Positions 7,625 to 16,988 of a DNA stretch of 64,000 bases are shown here, piece by piece. The stretch lies in contig CAJTLW010000007.1 of assembly GCA_910577515.1 (NCBI GenBank), positions 1 to 64,000 of the forward strand, in the 5' to 3' direction. Source of the DNA: an uncultured Vampirovibrio sp. (GTDB lineage: Bacteria; Cyanobacteriota; Vampirovibrionia; Gastranaerophilales; Gastranaerophilaceae). The notes beneath the pieces are model-generated. The model was not told the origin of the DNA. It worked only from the letters and a program-made list of their open reading frames with translations, and searched no databases. Within the stretch, counting starts at the first letter, position 1, and each line of letters starts with the position of its first letter. A program made the translations under genes and the position numbers.

Positions 7625-8149
7625 ATGTCAACAAAGGCTTTTAAAAATGAAAAAGTTGAACACTTTAAAAAACAATTTGAAAATGCCAAGGTTGCGGTTG
7701 TTACTGACTATCGAGGATATAGTGTTGAAGAAATTACCGAATTAAGACGCAAACTTCAAAAGAGTGATGCCGATTATACGGTAACAAAGAACACTTTATG
7801 TAAACTTGCTACAAAAGGGACATCTTTTGAAGTAATCGAAGAGCTTATGGAAGGCCCTACAGCTATTGCTTTCGGCTTCGGCGATGAAGTAAGTGCGGCT
7901 AAAGTTGTTGCAAACTTCATTAAAGAAAACAAAAAAGGCGAAATCAAAGGCGCTGTTTTAGATGGCAAAGTTTTATCAGCAGATGAAGCTAAAAAACTTG
8001 CTCTTCTTCCTTCAAAAGAAGAACTTTACGCAAAAATCCTCGGAAGCATCAATTCACCTGCAACAGGTATCGTTTATGGTATCAATGGCGTTATGTCCGC
8101 TTTGGTACGTGCAGTTGATGCTGTTCGTCAGCAAAAGGCTAACCAATAA
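7625..8149 (+). CDS. rplJ: Ribosomal protein uL10
   Basis: L10 anchors the L7/L12 stalk to 23S rRNA. The true start is the ATG at 7625 after AAAGGAGA, giving 174 residues; an upstream in-frame extension lies in the leader and is not protein-like. The N-terminal RNA-binding domain contains VVTDYRGYSVEEITELRRKLQK, and the C-terminal helix (about 140-174) carries the L12 dimer sites. It is followed after 64 nt by rplL. The usual rplK-rplA genes are not upstream; a sigma factor is divergent instead. Confidence 0.96.
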   Translation: MSTKAFKNEKVEHFKKQFENAKVAVVTDYRGYSVEEITELRRKLQKSDADYTVTKNTLCKLATKGTSFEVIEELMEGPTAIAFGFGDEVSAAKVVANFIKENKKGEIKGAVLDGKVLSADEAKKLALLPSKEELYAKILGSINSPATGIVYGINGVMSALVRAVDAVRQQKANQ

Positions 8150-8213
8150 ACCTGTGCTTATGGCACACATTTAAATAGTAAAAAACAAAATAAGATAAAA
8201 GGAGACTTAAAAA

Positions 8214-8594
8214 ATGAGTAATGTAGAAACTATTTTAGAATCAATTGAAAAATTAACATTAATCGAAGCAGCTGAACTTGTTAAAGCTATGGAAGAAAAA
8301 TTCGGCGTTTCTGCTGCTGCTCCGGTTGCTGTAGCTGCTGCTCCTGCTGCAGGTGCTGATGCTGGTGCTGCTGATGCTGGTGCTTCTGAAGTAACAGTTG
8401 TATTGGCTTCTGCCGGCGCTAACAAAATTCCGGTACTTAAAATCGTTAGAGAAATCACAGGCTTAGGCTTAAAAGAAGCTAAAGACTTGGTTGATGGCGC
8501 TCCTAAACCGATTAAAGAAAACGTTAAAAAAGAAGATGCTGAAGCTATCAAAAAACAACTTGAAGAAGCTGGCGCTACTGTTGAAATCAAATAG
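8214..8594 (+). CDS. rplL: Ribosomal protein bL12 (L7/L12)
   Basis: The 126-residue stalk protein recruits translation GTPases. The N-terminal dimerisation helix (1-30) is followed by an Ala/Gly-rich hinge (about 33-60) and the conserved C-terminal domain with [28 protein letters not shown] precedes the ATG. It is cotranscribed with rplJ under the leader control and ends at a strong terminator. Confidence 0.97.
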   Translation: MSNVETILESIEKLTLIEAAELVKAMEEKFGVSAAAPVAVAAAPAAGADAGAADAGASEVTVVLASAGANKIPVLKIVREITGLGLKEAKDLVDGAPKPIKENVKKEDAEAIKKQLEEAGATVEIK

Positions 8595-8625
8595 TTTTAG
8601 GGCAAAGCCCGACAACAAAAACTTA

Positions 8626-8656
8626 AAAACCGGTGATCAAAAATCACCGGTTTTTT
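8626..8656 (+). terminator. Rho-independent terminator of rplJL
   Basis: A 12-bp perfect stem, AAAACCGGTGAT with ATCACCGGTTTT, surrounds a short A-rich loop and runs into six T residues. It lies 32 nt after the rplL stop, between convergent genes. Confidence 0.9.
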
Positions 8657-8682
8657 GTATTAATAAAATCTTTTTAAATTAG

Positions 8683-10362
8683 TTATTTTGCAAAAGCCAG
8701 AAGCTTTTTTACTTCGTTTCTTTTAACTTTCCTTGTAGTGGTGCGCTCCAATGGCTCCCGCCTTATAATTACATTGCTTGGTCTTTTATACTGTGTAAGC
8801 TTCTGCCCCAAAAGCTTAATTTCATCCATAACAAGTTTTTTTACATCATCTTCACTATGTTCTTCATATAGTTCTTCCTTTGGAACTACAACCATGGCCA
8901 CTTCTTCTGCCCCATCTTTTGCACCAAATGTTCTCATATCGCCAAAAACACATACTTCGGATATCAATTTTCCTCTTTCAAAAACGGTTTCCACTTCTTC
9001 GGGGAAAACTTTTTTGCCGCCCTGAAGCACAATCATATTCTTAATTCTGCCTGTAATATAAATATGCCCGTCTTTATCAATTTTTGCAATATCTCCTGTA
9101 TGAAGCCATCCGTCCTTATCAATCACTTCAGCCGTTAAATCCGGCCTGTTGTGGTATCCTTTCATAACAGAAGCACCTTTTACCAAAAGCTCCCCTGTTT
9201 CATTATCAATTTTAGCCTCAAACCCTTTTAAAGGGCGTCCTACAGAATTAATCACTCTTCTTTTATCAACGTTAACAGAAACAACGGGGCTTGTTTCGGA
9301 AAGTCCGTATCCTTGATAAACTTTAATTCCTATTCTTTCAAAAAACCGCCCGACTTTTACATCAAGAGGCGCACCTCCTGAAATGCATCCTACAAATTTC
9401 CCGCCGAATTTACGGTGGATTTTTTTAAACAAAAGCTTTTTTACAAAATAAAACGGTATAAATTTTGCTGCAAGAAAAGCTATATTAAACACACTTTGGC
9501 TCACTTTAGACGAATTTTTGACCTCGTTTTCAATGGATGTTTTTAATAGCTTTAAAAAAGCAGGAACAACAATCATAAATTCTATCTGCTTTTCATCCAT
9601 AATCCCTAAAATATCCCTGGGCTTTAAGCTTTGGGTATAATAAACAGAAAATCCGAAATTTAAAAATGTCGAAAATCCGACAGTCATCTCAAAAAGATGA
9701 TTCATAGGTAAAATAGAGAGCGTTTTTACCCCACTTCTTGGTAAAATTACAGATAAAACATCTTCTAAATCATTAAGCTGGCTTGTTATATTCTTATATG
9801 TAATTTCAACCCCTTTAGGAGCGCCTGTCGTGCCTGATGTATAGATTATAAAAGCAGTTGAATTTGAACCTCTTATTCTCCATTTTGCATCATATAAATC
9901 CGGCAAATCATAAATATTTACGCTGTTTTCACCCCTAAAATATTCATCAATTGCAATAATATGTTTAATTGGAGAAATTTCTAAAGCTAAAAGTTTTGCC
10001 GTTTCAAAATATTTTTTTGAAACAAAAATAATTTCAGGAGCCGCATCGCTTAAAATAGAGTTTAACTCATATTTTGTAAGTTTAATATCTAAAGGGACAC
10101 AGGTTAATCCTGCCAAAATTGAAGAAAATACGCAAACTCCATACTCCGGCTTTGATTCTGATAAAATAGCAGCCTTAGCGCCTTTTTCAATCTTTAATTC
10201 TTCAATTATATATCTTGCAACCTTTCGGCTTAAAAGCCCTAAACCTTTATAGCTAAATTCTCTCCAGCCGAATTCTCCCTTAATTCCGAGGGCCGTTTTA
10301 TCCTTAAAATTTGAAGTTTTGTCTTCAAGTAAAGATAAAATGCATCGATTTTTTAAACCCAA
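8683..10362 (-). CDS. AMP-forming acyl-CoA ligase (FadD-like)
   Basis: This ANL-superfamily enzyme would activate a fatty or other carboxylic acid to its acyl-CoA or acyl-ACP thioester through an acyl-adenylate. The 559-residue protein has the P-loop YTSGTTGAPKG (about 173-183), the A5 motif YQGYGLSETSP, the A7 motif WLHTGDIAKID, and the hinge GRIKNMIVLQGGKKVFPEEVE. A C-terminal KRPSNV..RTTTRKVKR segment carries the late catalytic lysine region. The start appears to be TTG (10360-10362) after GGTGAGG. It stands alone, convergent with rplL. The substrate cannot be read from sequence; a long-chain acid or an acyl group for envelope lipids is plausible. Confidence 0.88.
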   Translation of the reverse strand: MGLKNRCILSLLEDKTSNFKDKTALGIKGEFGWREFSYKGLGLLSRKVARYIIEELKIEKGAKAAILSESKPEYGVCVFSSILAGLTCVPLDIKLTKYELNSILSDAAPEIIFVSKKYFETAKLLALEISPIKHIIAIDEYFRGENSVNIYDLPDLYDAKWRIRGSNSTAFIIYTSGTTGAPKGVEITYKNITSQLNDLEDVLSVILPRSGVKTLSILPMNHLFEMTVGFSTFLNFGFSVYYTQSLKPRDILGIMDEKQIEFMIVVPAFLKLLKTSIENEVKNSSKVSQSVFNIAFLAAKFIPFYFVKKLLFKKIHRKFGGKFVGCISGGAPLDVKVGRFFERIGIKVYQGYGLSETSPVVSVNVDKRRVINSVGRPLKGFEAKIDNETGELLVKGASVMKGYHNRPDLTAEVIDKDGWLHTGDIAKIDKDGHIYITGRIKNMIVLQGGKKVFPEEVETVFERGKLISEVCVFGDMRTFGAKDGAEEVAMVVVPKEELYEEHSEDDVKKLVMDEIKLLGQKLTQYKRPSNVIIRREPLERTTTRKVKRNEVKKLLAFAK

Positions 10363-10536
10363 AATACCTCACCAAATTCCCTAAACAAACACTATTTTGT
10401 ATGTAACTTAAGCCAATAATATTTTATTAATTTTTAAAAATTTTGTCAAAAAATTAATCCCTAAATAAAACTTAATGCGCCAAAAACATATTTTTGTGCA
10501 AAAATATAGGTATATTTAAAAGTTGGAATTTTTATT

Positions 10537-11721
10537 ATGGAAAAAAATATCGATAAAAAGAAAATGAAGGTAGCATTTCCCCACATGGGAACAATTTCAA
10601 TCTGTTGGGCAGCAGCATTGAAAAAGCTTGGAATAGAACCTTTTGTACCTCCTTATACAAGCAAAAAGACGCTTTCTTTGGGTACAAAAAATTCGCCTGA
10701 AGCAATTTGTCTTCCGTATAAATTAATCCTAGGAAATTTTATTGAAGCAATAGAAGGCGGAACAGATTATGTTGCAATGATAACATCCCCGGGCATTTGC
10801 AGGCTTGGTGAATATGGAAAAAGCATTAAAAACGTGCTTAAAGACCTTGGCTATGATGCCAATTTTATTGAATTAAATTTATACGATGGCTTTAAAGGTA
10901 TGTACCGCTTCTTAACGGAATTAACAGGTACAAAAAACCCTATACCGATAATAAGAGCCATAAATATTGCAGTCAGAAAAGTTTTTGCAATAGATGAACT
11001 TGAAAAATTCCTCTCTTACCACAGGGCAAGGGAATTTAATATCGGAGATTCTGAAAAAGCATTTAACAAAGCACTAAAAATGGTGGATGAAGCTAACACT
11101 ACAAGAGAATTAAAAAAAGCGCTTAAAGCAGGATTGAAAGAGATTTCAAACGTAAAAATTGACAACAACAAAGATGTGCTTCATGTTGATTTAACAGGTG
11201 AAATTTTCCTTGTTTTGGACAGATTTTCAAACCAAAATATCGAAAGAGAACTTGGCAAAATGGGCGTACAGACAAGACGCAGTCTCACTGTTTCAGGCTT
11301 CTTAAAAGATGCCATCATCCCTAAAATGTGCAAAAAAGGCGAAACCCATCTGGAGCGCGCTTATAGAATGGCTAAACCGTATCTTATGAGGGATATTGGT
11401 GGTGATGCCTTAGAATGCATTTCAGATGTTATGTATGCCGAAGAAAGAGGTACAGACGGCCTTATCCATGTTTCACCTTTTACCTGCATGCCTGAAATTA
11501 TGTCACAAAACATTTTCCCGAAAATGAGAGAAGATGTTAATCTACCGATTTTATCTTTAATTATGGATGAACAAACAGGTAAAGCAGGCTACATTACAAG
11601 ATTAGAGGCTTTTGTTGATCTTATGAGAAGAAAGAAAATGAGAAAAAGGCTTCAAAACCAGAACGCAGAAACAGCTGACAAGCGTCATTGCGAGCAAAGC
11701 GAAGCAATCCAGAATGTCTGA
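10537..11721 (+). CDS. 2-hydroxyacyl-CoA dehydratase/activase-related protein (BcrC/HgdB-type)
   Basis: The 394-residue protein resembles the dehydratase-like half of the DUF2229/HgdB-type activase family, whose members bind [4Fe-4S] clusters through scattered cysteines. Candidate ligands are Cys in EAICLPYK, GICRLGEY and FTCMPE. These proteins usually pair with an ASKHA ATPase activator, but none is adjacent. The last ~12 residues (RHCEQSEAIQNV) are encoded by a dispersed repeat and are probably an added tail. The gene overlaps the next ORF by 8 nt. Its exact reaction is unknown. Confidence 0.7.
   Translation: MEKNIDKKKMKVAFPHMGTISICWAAALKKLGIEPFVPPYTSKKTLSLGTKNSPEAICLPYKLILGNFIEAIEGGTDYVAMITSPGICRLGEYGKSIKNVLKDLGYDANFIELNLYDGFKGMYRFLTELTGTKNPIPIIRAINIAVRKVFAIDELEKFLSYHRAREFNIGDSEKAFNKALKMVDEANTTRELKKALKAGLKEISNVKIDNNKDVLHVDLTGEIFLVLDRFSNQNIERELGKMGVQTRRSLTVSGFLKDAIIPKMCKKGETHLERAYRMAKPYLMRDIGGDALECISDVMYAEERGTDGLIHVSPFTCMPEIMSQNIFPKMREDVNLPILSLIMDEQTGKAGYITRLEAFVDLMRRKKMRKRLQNQNAETADKRHCEQSEAIQNV
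11681..11711 (+). repeat. Dispersed repeat fragment read through as protein (HCEQSEAIQ type)
   Basis: The sequence CGTCATTGCGAGC..AGCGAAGCAATCC is the familiar small repeat seen between and inside genes of many unrelated bacteria. When read in this frame it yields the HCEQSEAIQ tail. Here it extends the C-terminus of the upstream protein and abuts the start of the next gene. I see no second copy in the window. Confidence 0.6.
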
Positions 11722-12283
11722 AAGTTTCTATCGCGAAATATTCCTGAAATCCAAAAAAAGCATAGATAAAAAGCTTTCGCAATTTTCAACATTTGAAAAA
11801 AAACGGGAATACCTTAACATCACTCTTAAAAACGAGATTTTAAAATCGGAAAATGAAATCCGCGCATCCTTTGGAAAGATAAATTGCGCAAATTGCGGTG
11901 CCTGCTGTTCACTTGCAATAAGCGAATTTTCAGCGGAAACTCTACAATTAAAAGCAAAAAACGGTGACAAAACAGCATCAAGTTTTCTTGAAACTTTCAC
12001 CCCTTATGAAACTATACCGAAAGAACTTTTACCAGCAGAAACAGATATAAAGGGTTGTTGGTTTTATCATTGCACAAAAGTACAGTTTAAGGATGGAAAA
12101 TCTTTCTGCCCGGTTTATAAAAACCGCCCTGCTGTCTGCAGAAATTTCCCTGATACGCCGCTTGAAAATTTGCCTGAAACCTGTGCCTACAGGCCTTGGA
12201 AGGATGAAAACGAAACAAAGGCTCTTTTTATTAAAGCCCTGAACGACATCAGAAACTTTTATCTTGAACACTTGCCTGAATGA
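11714..12283 (+). CDS. YkgJ-family cysteine-cluster protein
   Basis: The 189-residue protein carries the YkgJ-type pattern CANCGACC (about 56-63) followed by CPVYKNRPAVCRNFP and a later Cys (TCAYRPW). This set of cysteines is thought to bind an Fe-S cluster or zinc. The first ~50 residues are charged and helical. The ATG overlaps the stop of the preceding gene by 8 nt, and no separate Shine-Dalgarno is obvious because the repeat occupies that region. The role of the family is not established. Confidence 0.75.
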   Translation: MSESFYREIFLKSKKSIDKKLSQFSTFEKKREYLNITLKNEILKSENEIRASFGKINCANCGACCSLAISEFSAETLQLKAKNGDKTASSFLETFTPYETIPKELLPAETDIKGCWFYHCTKVQFKDGKSFCPVYKNRPAVCRNFPDTPLENLPETCAYRPWKDENETKALFIKALNDIRNFYLEHLPE

Positions 12284-12323
12284 AGAAGTGAAAATTGGGA
12301 CATAGTATGATATATTTAGTGGT

Positions 12324-13277
12324 ATGCAAAATATTATCGAAATAAAAGACCTTTCTTTGGGTTTTGATATTGATGAAAAATTTTATACTGCAGTTCATAA
12401 TGTGAATTTTAATCTTCAAAAAGGCCAAATGCACGCTATTGTTGGTGAATCTGGCTGCGGAAAAACAATGACCATTATGAGTATTTTAAAACTGCTCCCA
12501 AAAAATGCACAAATAACATCAGGTGAAATATGTTATGACGAAAAAGACCTTCTTTCTTTAAAAGAAAGGGATTTAAGAAAAATAAGAGGCAAAAAAATTG
12601 CACTCATCCCGCAAGACCCCATGACATCTTTAAACCCCCTGTATACTATTGAAAACCAGATGATTGAAACAATATTGCAGCACACCAAAACTGATAAAAA
12701 AAGGGCTTATCAAATAGCCTTAAAGGCACTTGAAGAGGTTGAAATAGTAAACCCGAAAGAGCGCATGAAAGCCTATCCGCACGAACTTTCAGGCGGAATG
12801 AAACAAAGGGTTATTATTGCAATGGCATTATCATCCAATGCAGATGTAATTATAGCAGATGAACCCACAACAGCACTGGATGTCACAATTCAGGCTCAAA
12901 TTTTAAAACTTTTATCCGACATAAAAAGGACGGGAAAATCAATAATTTTAATCACACATAACCTTGCCGTGGTGAAACAATATTGCGATTTTGTATCCAT
13001 TATGTATATGGGAAGAATTATAGAAGAAGCAGCAACAAATACTCTTTTTAAAAACCCAAAACATCCTTACACAAAGGATTTACTTGCTGCACTTCCTACG
13101 GTCAAAGGCAAAAAACTTGAAAACATTAAAGGCGCCCCTTCGCCAATTACAAAACCTGTTTCTGGATGCCCCTACCACCCAAGATGCAAATTTGCAACAG
13201 GTGTCTGCCCAAAACACATTTTTACCCTAAAACCCCAGCGAGACAACTCCAAAGTCGCCTGCAGGCTGTATATTTAG
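12324..13277 (+). CDS. Oligopeptide/dipeptide ABC transporter ATP-binding protein (OppD/DppD-type)
   Basis: This ATPase would energise peptide or nickel-type import at the inner face of the membrane. The 317-residue protein has Walker A GESGCGKT (41-48), the signature LSGGMKQR, Walker B VIIADEPTTALD, and the OppD/DppD-specific C-terminal tail with GCPYHPRCKFATGVCP. No permease, binding protein or OppF partner is adjacent, so it is an orphan or serves a system encoded elsewhere. A TATATT lies 7 nt before the ATG with no Shine-Dalgarno, so it may be leaderless. Confidence 0.9.
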   Translation: MQNIIEIKDLSLGFDIDEKFYTAVHNVNFNLQKGQMHAIVGESGCGKTMTIMSILKLLPKNAQITSGEICYDEKDLLSLKERDLRKIRGKKIALIPQDPMTSLNPLYTIENQMIETILQHTKTDKKRAYQIALKALEEVEIVNPKERMKAYPHELSGGMKQRVIIAMALSSNADVIIADEPTTALDVTIQAQILKLLSDIKRTGKSIILITHNLAVVKQYCDFVSIMYMGRIIEEAATNTLFKNPKHPYTKDLLAALPTVKGKKLENIKGAPSPITKPVSGCPYHPRCKFATGVCPKHIFTLKPQRDNSKVACRLYI

Positions 13278-13289
13278 TTTATTTGTTTC

Positions 13290-13318
13290 TTGACTAATTG
13301 TCCTCTCAACAGTACAAT
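13290..13318 (+). promoter_or_regulatory. Promoter of the HigBA-like locus, predicted leaderless
   Basis: TTGACT (13290-13295), an exact 17-bp spacer and TACAAT (13313-13318) end 6 nt before the toxin ATG at 13325. Transcription would begin at about the A of the start codon. This is the clearest example in the window of the leaderless geometry, because both promoter elements and their spacing are near consensus. Confidence 0.7.
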
Positions 13319-13324
13319 AAAGGT

Positions 13325-13651
13325 ATGCAAAATTTTAAAATCAAATATCTAAAGTTAAAAAGTGGCAAAAGCCCTTTAACAGATTGGCTTGATTCATTGG
13401 ATTCTATAACAAGAAAACGCATAAATCAAAGAATATTAAGAATTGAAGAAGGAAATTTTGGGGATTATAAGCAAATCACAGATGAGATTTTTGAATTAAG
13501 ATATAATTTTGGCAGCGGATACAGAATTTATTACACAAAGATGTAAAATACAATAATTTTACTAATAAGCGGCGGTGATAAATCAACACAATCAAAAGAT
13601 ATAAAAAACGCACAAAAACTTTTAGACGACTGGAGAAAAAACAATGAATAA
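13325..13651 (+). pseudogene. HigB/RelE-like (phage-derived Gp49-type) toxin with internal stop
   Basis: From the ATG at 13325 the frame reads MQNFKIKYLKLKSGKSPLTD.. and ..ELRYNFGSGYRIYYTKM, then meets TAA at codon 74 (13544-13546). The same frame continues with NTIILLISGGDKSTQSKDI and ..AQKLLDDWRKNNE, exactly the C-terminus expected for this addiction-module killer family, to TAA 13649-13651. The gene is thus a 108-codon toxin interrupted by one nonsense codon, and the remnant is otherwise well preserved, so the mutation looks recent. The true stop overlaps the antitoxin ATG by 8 nt. Confidence 0.82.
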
Positions 13652-13940
13652 TATCGACTCATTTAATGAATATATTCTTAAAGACCTAAAAACGGATGAA
13701 GACATCAAGGAATGGATAAACATCGGCTTTGAAGAATTTATTGAAACGAATGATTTAAATACCTTTATCAAAGCGCTTGAATATGCTGTGCGCGCAAAAG
13801 ATACAATGCTTGGCATATCTAAGAAAACAGGTATTTCAAGAAGTACTCTTTACTCTATATTTAACGGAGAACAACAGCCTCAGTTATCAACCGCCCTTAA
13901 AATTATTAAAGAACTTGGCTATACCGTAAAAATCGCATAA
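13644..13940 (+). CDS. HigA-like helix-turn-helix antitoxin
   Basis: The 98-residue protein has a C-terminal Xre-type helix-turn-helix (about 55-95: MLGISKKTGISRSTLYSIFN and ..LSTALKIIKELGYTVKIA) and a charged N-terminal helix region. This matches addiction-module antidotes found downstream of RelE/Gp49-type killers. The antitoxin stays intact while the upstream toxin has an internal stop. It probably represses its own promoter at 13290-13318. Confidence 0.85.
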   Translation: MNNIDSFNEYILKDLKTDEDIKEWINIGFEEFIETNDLNTFIKALEYAVRAKDTMLGISKKTGISRSTLYSIFNGEQQPQLSTALKIIKELGYTVKIA

Positions 13941-13971
13941 AACCCTTCGCAGGCTATATATTTAAAAGCTT

Positions 13972-15011
<1,040 letters not shown>

Positions 15012-15075
15012 TTTCCATTCCTTAGCTTAACCAAAGCCTAGCAAAAATATACCCCTCTTGCAACCTGTTTTTGTT

Positions 15076-15197
15076 TATAATACAATCATTTTGAACGGAA
15101 AAATTTTTAAATCGTATGGCATTTAAAGCCAGTGCATACCATAGGCATAAGATATTTTTTCCAAAAGGATAATGAAAAACGAAAGGATTTAACCACT
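15076..15197 (+). promoter_or_regulatory. rpsB promoter element and structured leader
   Basis: A TATAAT (15076-15081) without a convincing -35 precedes a ~110-nt leader. The leader holds a hairpin near 15114-15142 (GTAT-GGC-ATTTAAA-GCC..ATAC). CCATAGGC just downstream can pair with part of the same arm, so two folds are possible. S2 is autoregulated through an rpsB leader in several bacteria; the link here is only positional. Confidence 0.35.
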
Positions 15198-15962
15198 ATG
15201 GCAACTGCAACATTAGTTGAATTATTGGATGCTGGTGTACACTTTGGTCACCAAACACAAAAATGGAACCCTAAAATGAAGCCGTATATTTTCGGCGCTA
15301 AAAACGGTATCTATGTTTTAGATTTAAGAAAAACTTCAGATAAGCTCGATGCTGCTTATGAAATCGTTAGAGAATACGCAGCAAAAGGCAGAAACGTTTT
15401 ATTTGTAGGTACAAAAAAACAAGCAACCGACGTTATCGCTCAAGAAGCTCAAAGAGCAGGTGCATATTACGTTAACAGAAGATGGCTCGGCGGAATGATG
15501 ACAAACTTTGAAACAATCAGAGGCAGAGTAAACAAATTAAGAGAATTGGAATCATTCATTGAATCAGGCCACATCAACAAACTTCCTAAAAAAGAAATTG
15601 CACAATTAAACAGACAACTTGCAAAATTATCAAAAACTTTAGGCGGTATCAAAGAAATGAAGGGCATGCCTGACATTTTATTTGTTGTTGACCAGAAGAA
15701 AGAATTAATTGCAATTCAGGAAGCCAATAAATTGAACATCCCTGTAATCTGTCTTGCAGATACAAATGCGGACCCTGATGGCATTGATTACATCATCCCT
15801 GGAAACGATGATGCTATAAGAAGTATTAAACTTATCGCTTCAAAAATGGCTGATGCCGTTTTAGAAGGTAAAGAATTAAGACAAAATAAAGCAACTTCAG
15901 GCAAAATCGAAAAAATTGATGCAAAAGATGCAAACGTCACTGAAGAAGCTGCAAAAGCTTAA
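15198..15962 (+). CDS. rpsB: Ribosomal protein uS2
   Basis: The start is the ATG at 15198 ([20 protein letters not shown]), preceded by AAAGGA; the in-frame extension upstream is leader. The 254-residue protein contains the S2 hallmarks [22 protein letters not shown] and [19 protein letters not shown]. It assembles late on the 30S head/platform junction. It is cotranscribed with tsf, 69 nt downstream, the standard bacterial pairing. Confidence 0.97.
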   Translation: MATATLVELLDAGVHFGHQTQKWNPKMKPYIFGAKNGIYVLDLRKTSDKLDAAYEIVREYAAKGRNVLFVGTKKQATDVIAQEAQRAGAYYVNRRWLGGMMTNFETIRGRVNKLRELESFIESGHINKLPKKEIAQLNRQLAKLSKTLGGIKEMKGMPDILFVVDQKKELIAIQEANKLNIPVICLADTNADPDGIDYIIPGNDDAIRSIKLIASKMADAVLEGKELRQNKATSGKIEKIDAKDANVTEEAAKA

Positions 15963-16031
15963 GTAATGGTTTAAAAAGGGCAAGGCCTGTTTAAAGTTTT
16001 GCCCTTTTATTTAATAAAAGGAGTAAAAAAT

Positions 16032-16919
16032 ATGGAAATAAAAGCCTCAATGGTAAAAGAATTAAGAGATAAAACAGGTGCTGGCATGATGGATGCCAAA
16101 AAGGCTCTTGTTGAAGCAGATGGCGATATGGAAAAAGCCGCTGAACTCTTAAGACAAAAAGGTATAGCATCTGCTGATAAAAAAATGGGCAGAATTGCAG
16201 CTGAAGGTGTTGTTGCAACTTATGTTGAAGGCAAAGTTGGCGCTATGGTTGAAATGAACTGCGAAACAGACTTTGTTGCAAAAAATGAAAACTTTAAAAG
16301 CCTTGCAAATATGATGGCTGAAGCAGTTGCAAAATTAAACCCGGCAGATGTAGACGCTATGCTTAAAATGGATTGCCCTGTTTGCAAAAAGCCTATTGAC
16401 GATGTTGTTAAAGAACAAATTGCAAAAATCGGCGAAAAAATCACAATCAGAAGATTTGTTCGCTACGATGCTGATTGCTGTGTTTCAACTTATGTTCACA
16501 ACGGCAAAATTGGCGTGTTATTAGATGTTAAATGCGAAAAAGGCTGCTCTGATGAAACAAAAACCATCGCAAAAGACATCTGCTTGCACATAGCTTCATC
16601 TGCTCCTGAATTTGTTTCAAGAGATGAAATTCCTGCTTCTGTTATTGAAGAAGAAAAAAGAATTGAAATGGGCAAAGAAGATTTGGCAAACAAACCTGAA
16701 GCAATCAGGGAAAAAATTGTTGCAGGAAGAATTGACAAATTAATGGCTCAAAGATGCTTGCTTGACCAAGCTTTTGTTAAAGATCCAAACCAAACAATCG
16801 CTCAATTAATTGAAGGCAAACTTTCAGTTGTAAGATTTGAAAGATACGTTCTTGGCGAAGGCTTGGAAAAAAGACAAGAAAACTTTGCTGATGAAGTTAT
16901 GAGCCAAATCAAAGGCTAA
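16032..16919 (+). CDS. tsf: Elongation factor Ts
   Basis: EF-Ts exchanges GDP for GTP on EF-Tu. The start is the ATG at 16032 after AAAAGGAG, giving 295 residues. The N-terminal UBA-like domain has LRDKTGAGMMDAKKALVEAD, and the TDFVAKN motif contacts EF-Tu. The middle holds an unusual set of cysteines (CPVC at 115-118, CC at 149-150, CEKGC at 168-172) that most EF-Ts lack. This suggests a metal site or redox-sensitive insert. Confidence 0.96.
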   Translation: MEIKASMVKELRDKTGAGMMDAKKALVEADGDMEKAAELLRQKGIASADKKMGRIAAEGVVATYVEGKVGAMVEMNCETDFVAKNENFKSLANMMAEAVAKLNPADVDAMLKMDCPVCKKPIDDVVKEQIAKIGEKITIRRFVRYDADCCVSTYVHNGKIGVLLDVKCEKGCSDETKTIAKDICLHIASSAPEFVSRDEIPASVIEEEKRIEMGKEDLANKPEAIREKIVAGRIDKLMAQRCLLDQAFVKDPNQTIAQLIEGKLSVVRFERYVLGEGLEKRQENFADEVMSQIKG

Positions 16920-16943
16920 TCAAGGCTTCATAGAATATGAATT

Positions 16944-16975
16944 AAACCTCTCTTAAAGTTTTAAGAGAGGTTTTA
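16944..16975 (+). terminator. Terminator of rpsB-tsf
   Basis: A 13-bp stem AAACCTCTCTTAA with TTAAGAGAGGTTT ends in TTTT. It lies 25 nt after tsf, before the convergent spmB, and can work in both directions because of A/T runs on each side. Confidence 0.88.
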
Positions 16976-16988
16976 AATTATCTATAAT

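Noticed and set aside
8207..8590. Antisense ORF rich in Ala/Ser opposite rplL
   Set aside because: Mirror of the Ala-rich hinge of L7/L12; not a gene.
13544..13546. TAA as a recoded sense codon
   Set aside because: Many genes in the window end at TAA, so the code is standard; this is a nonsense mutation.
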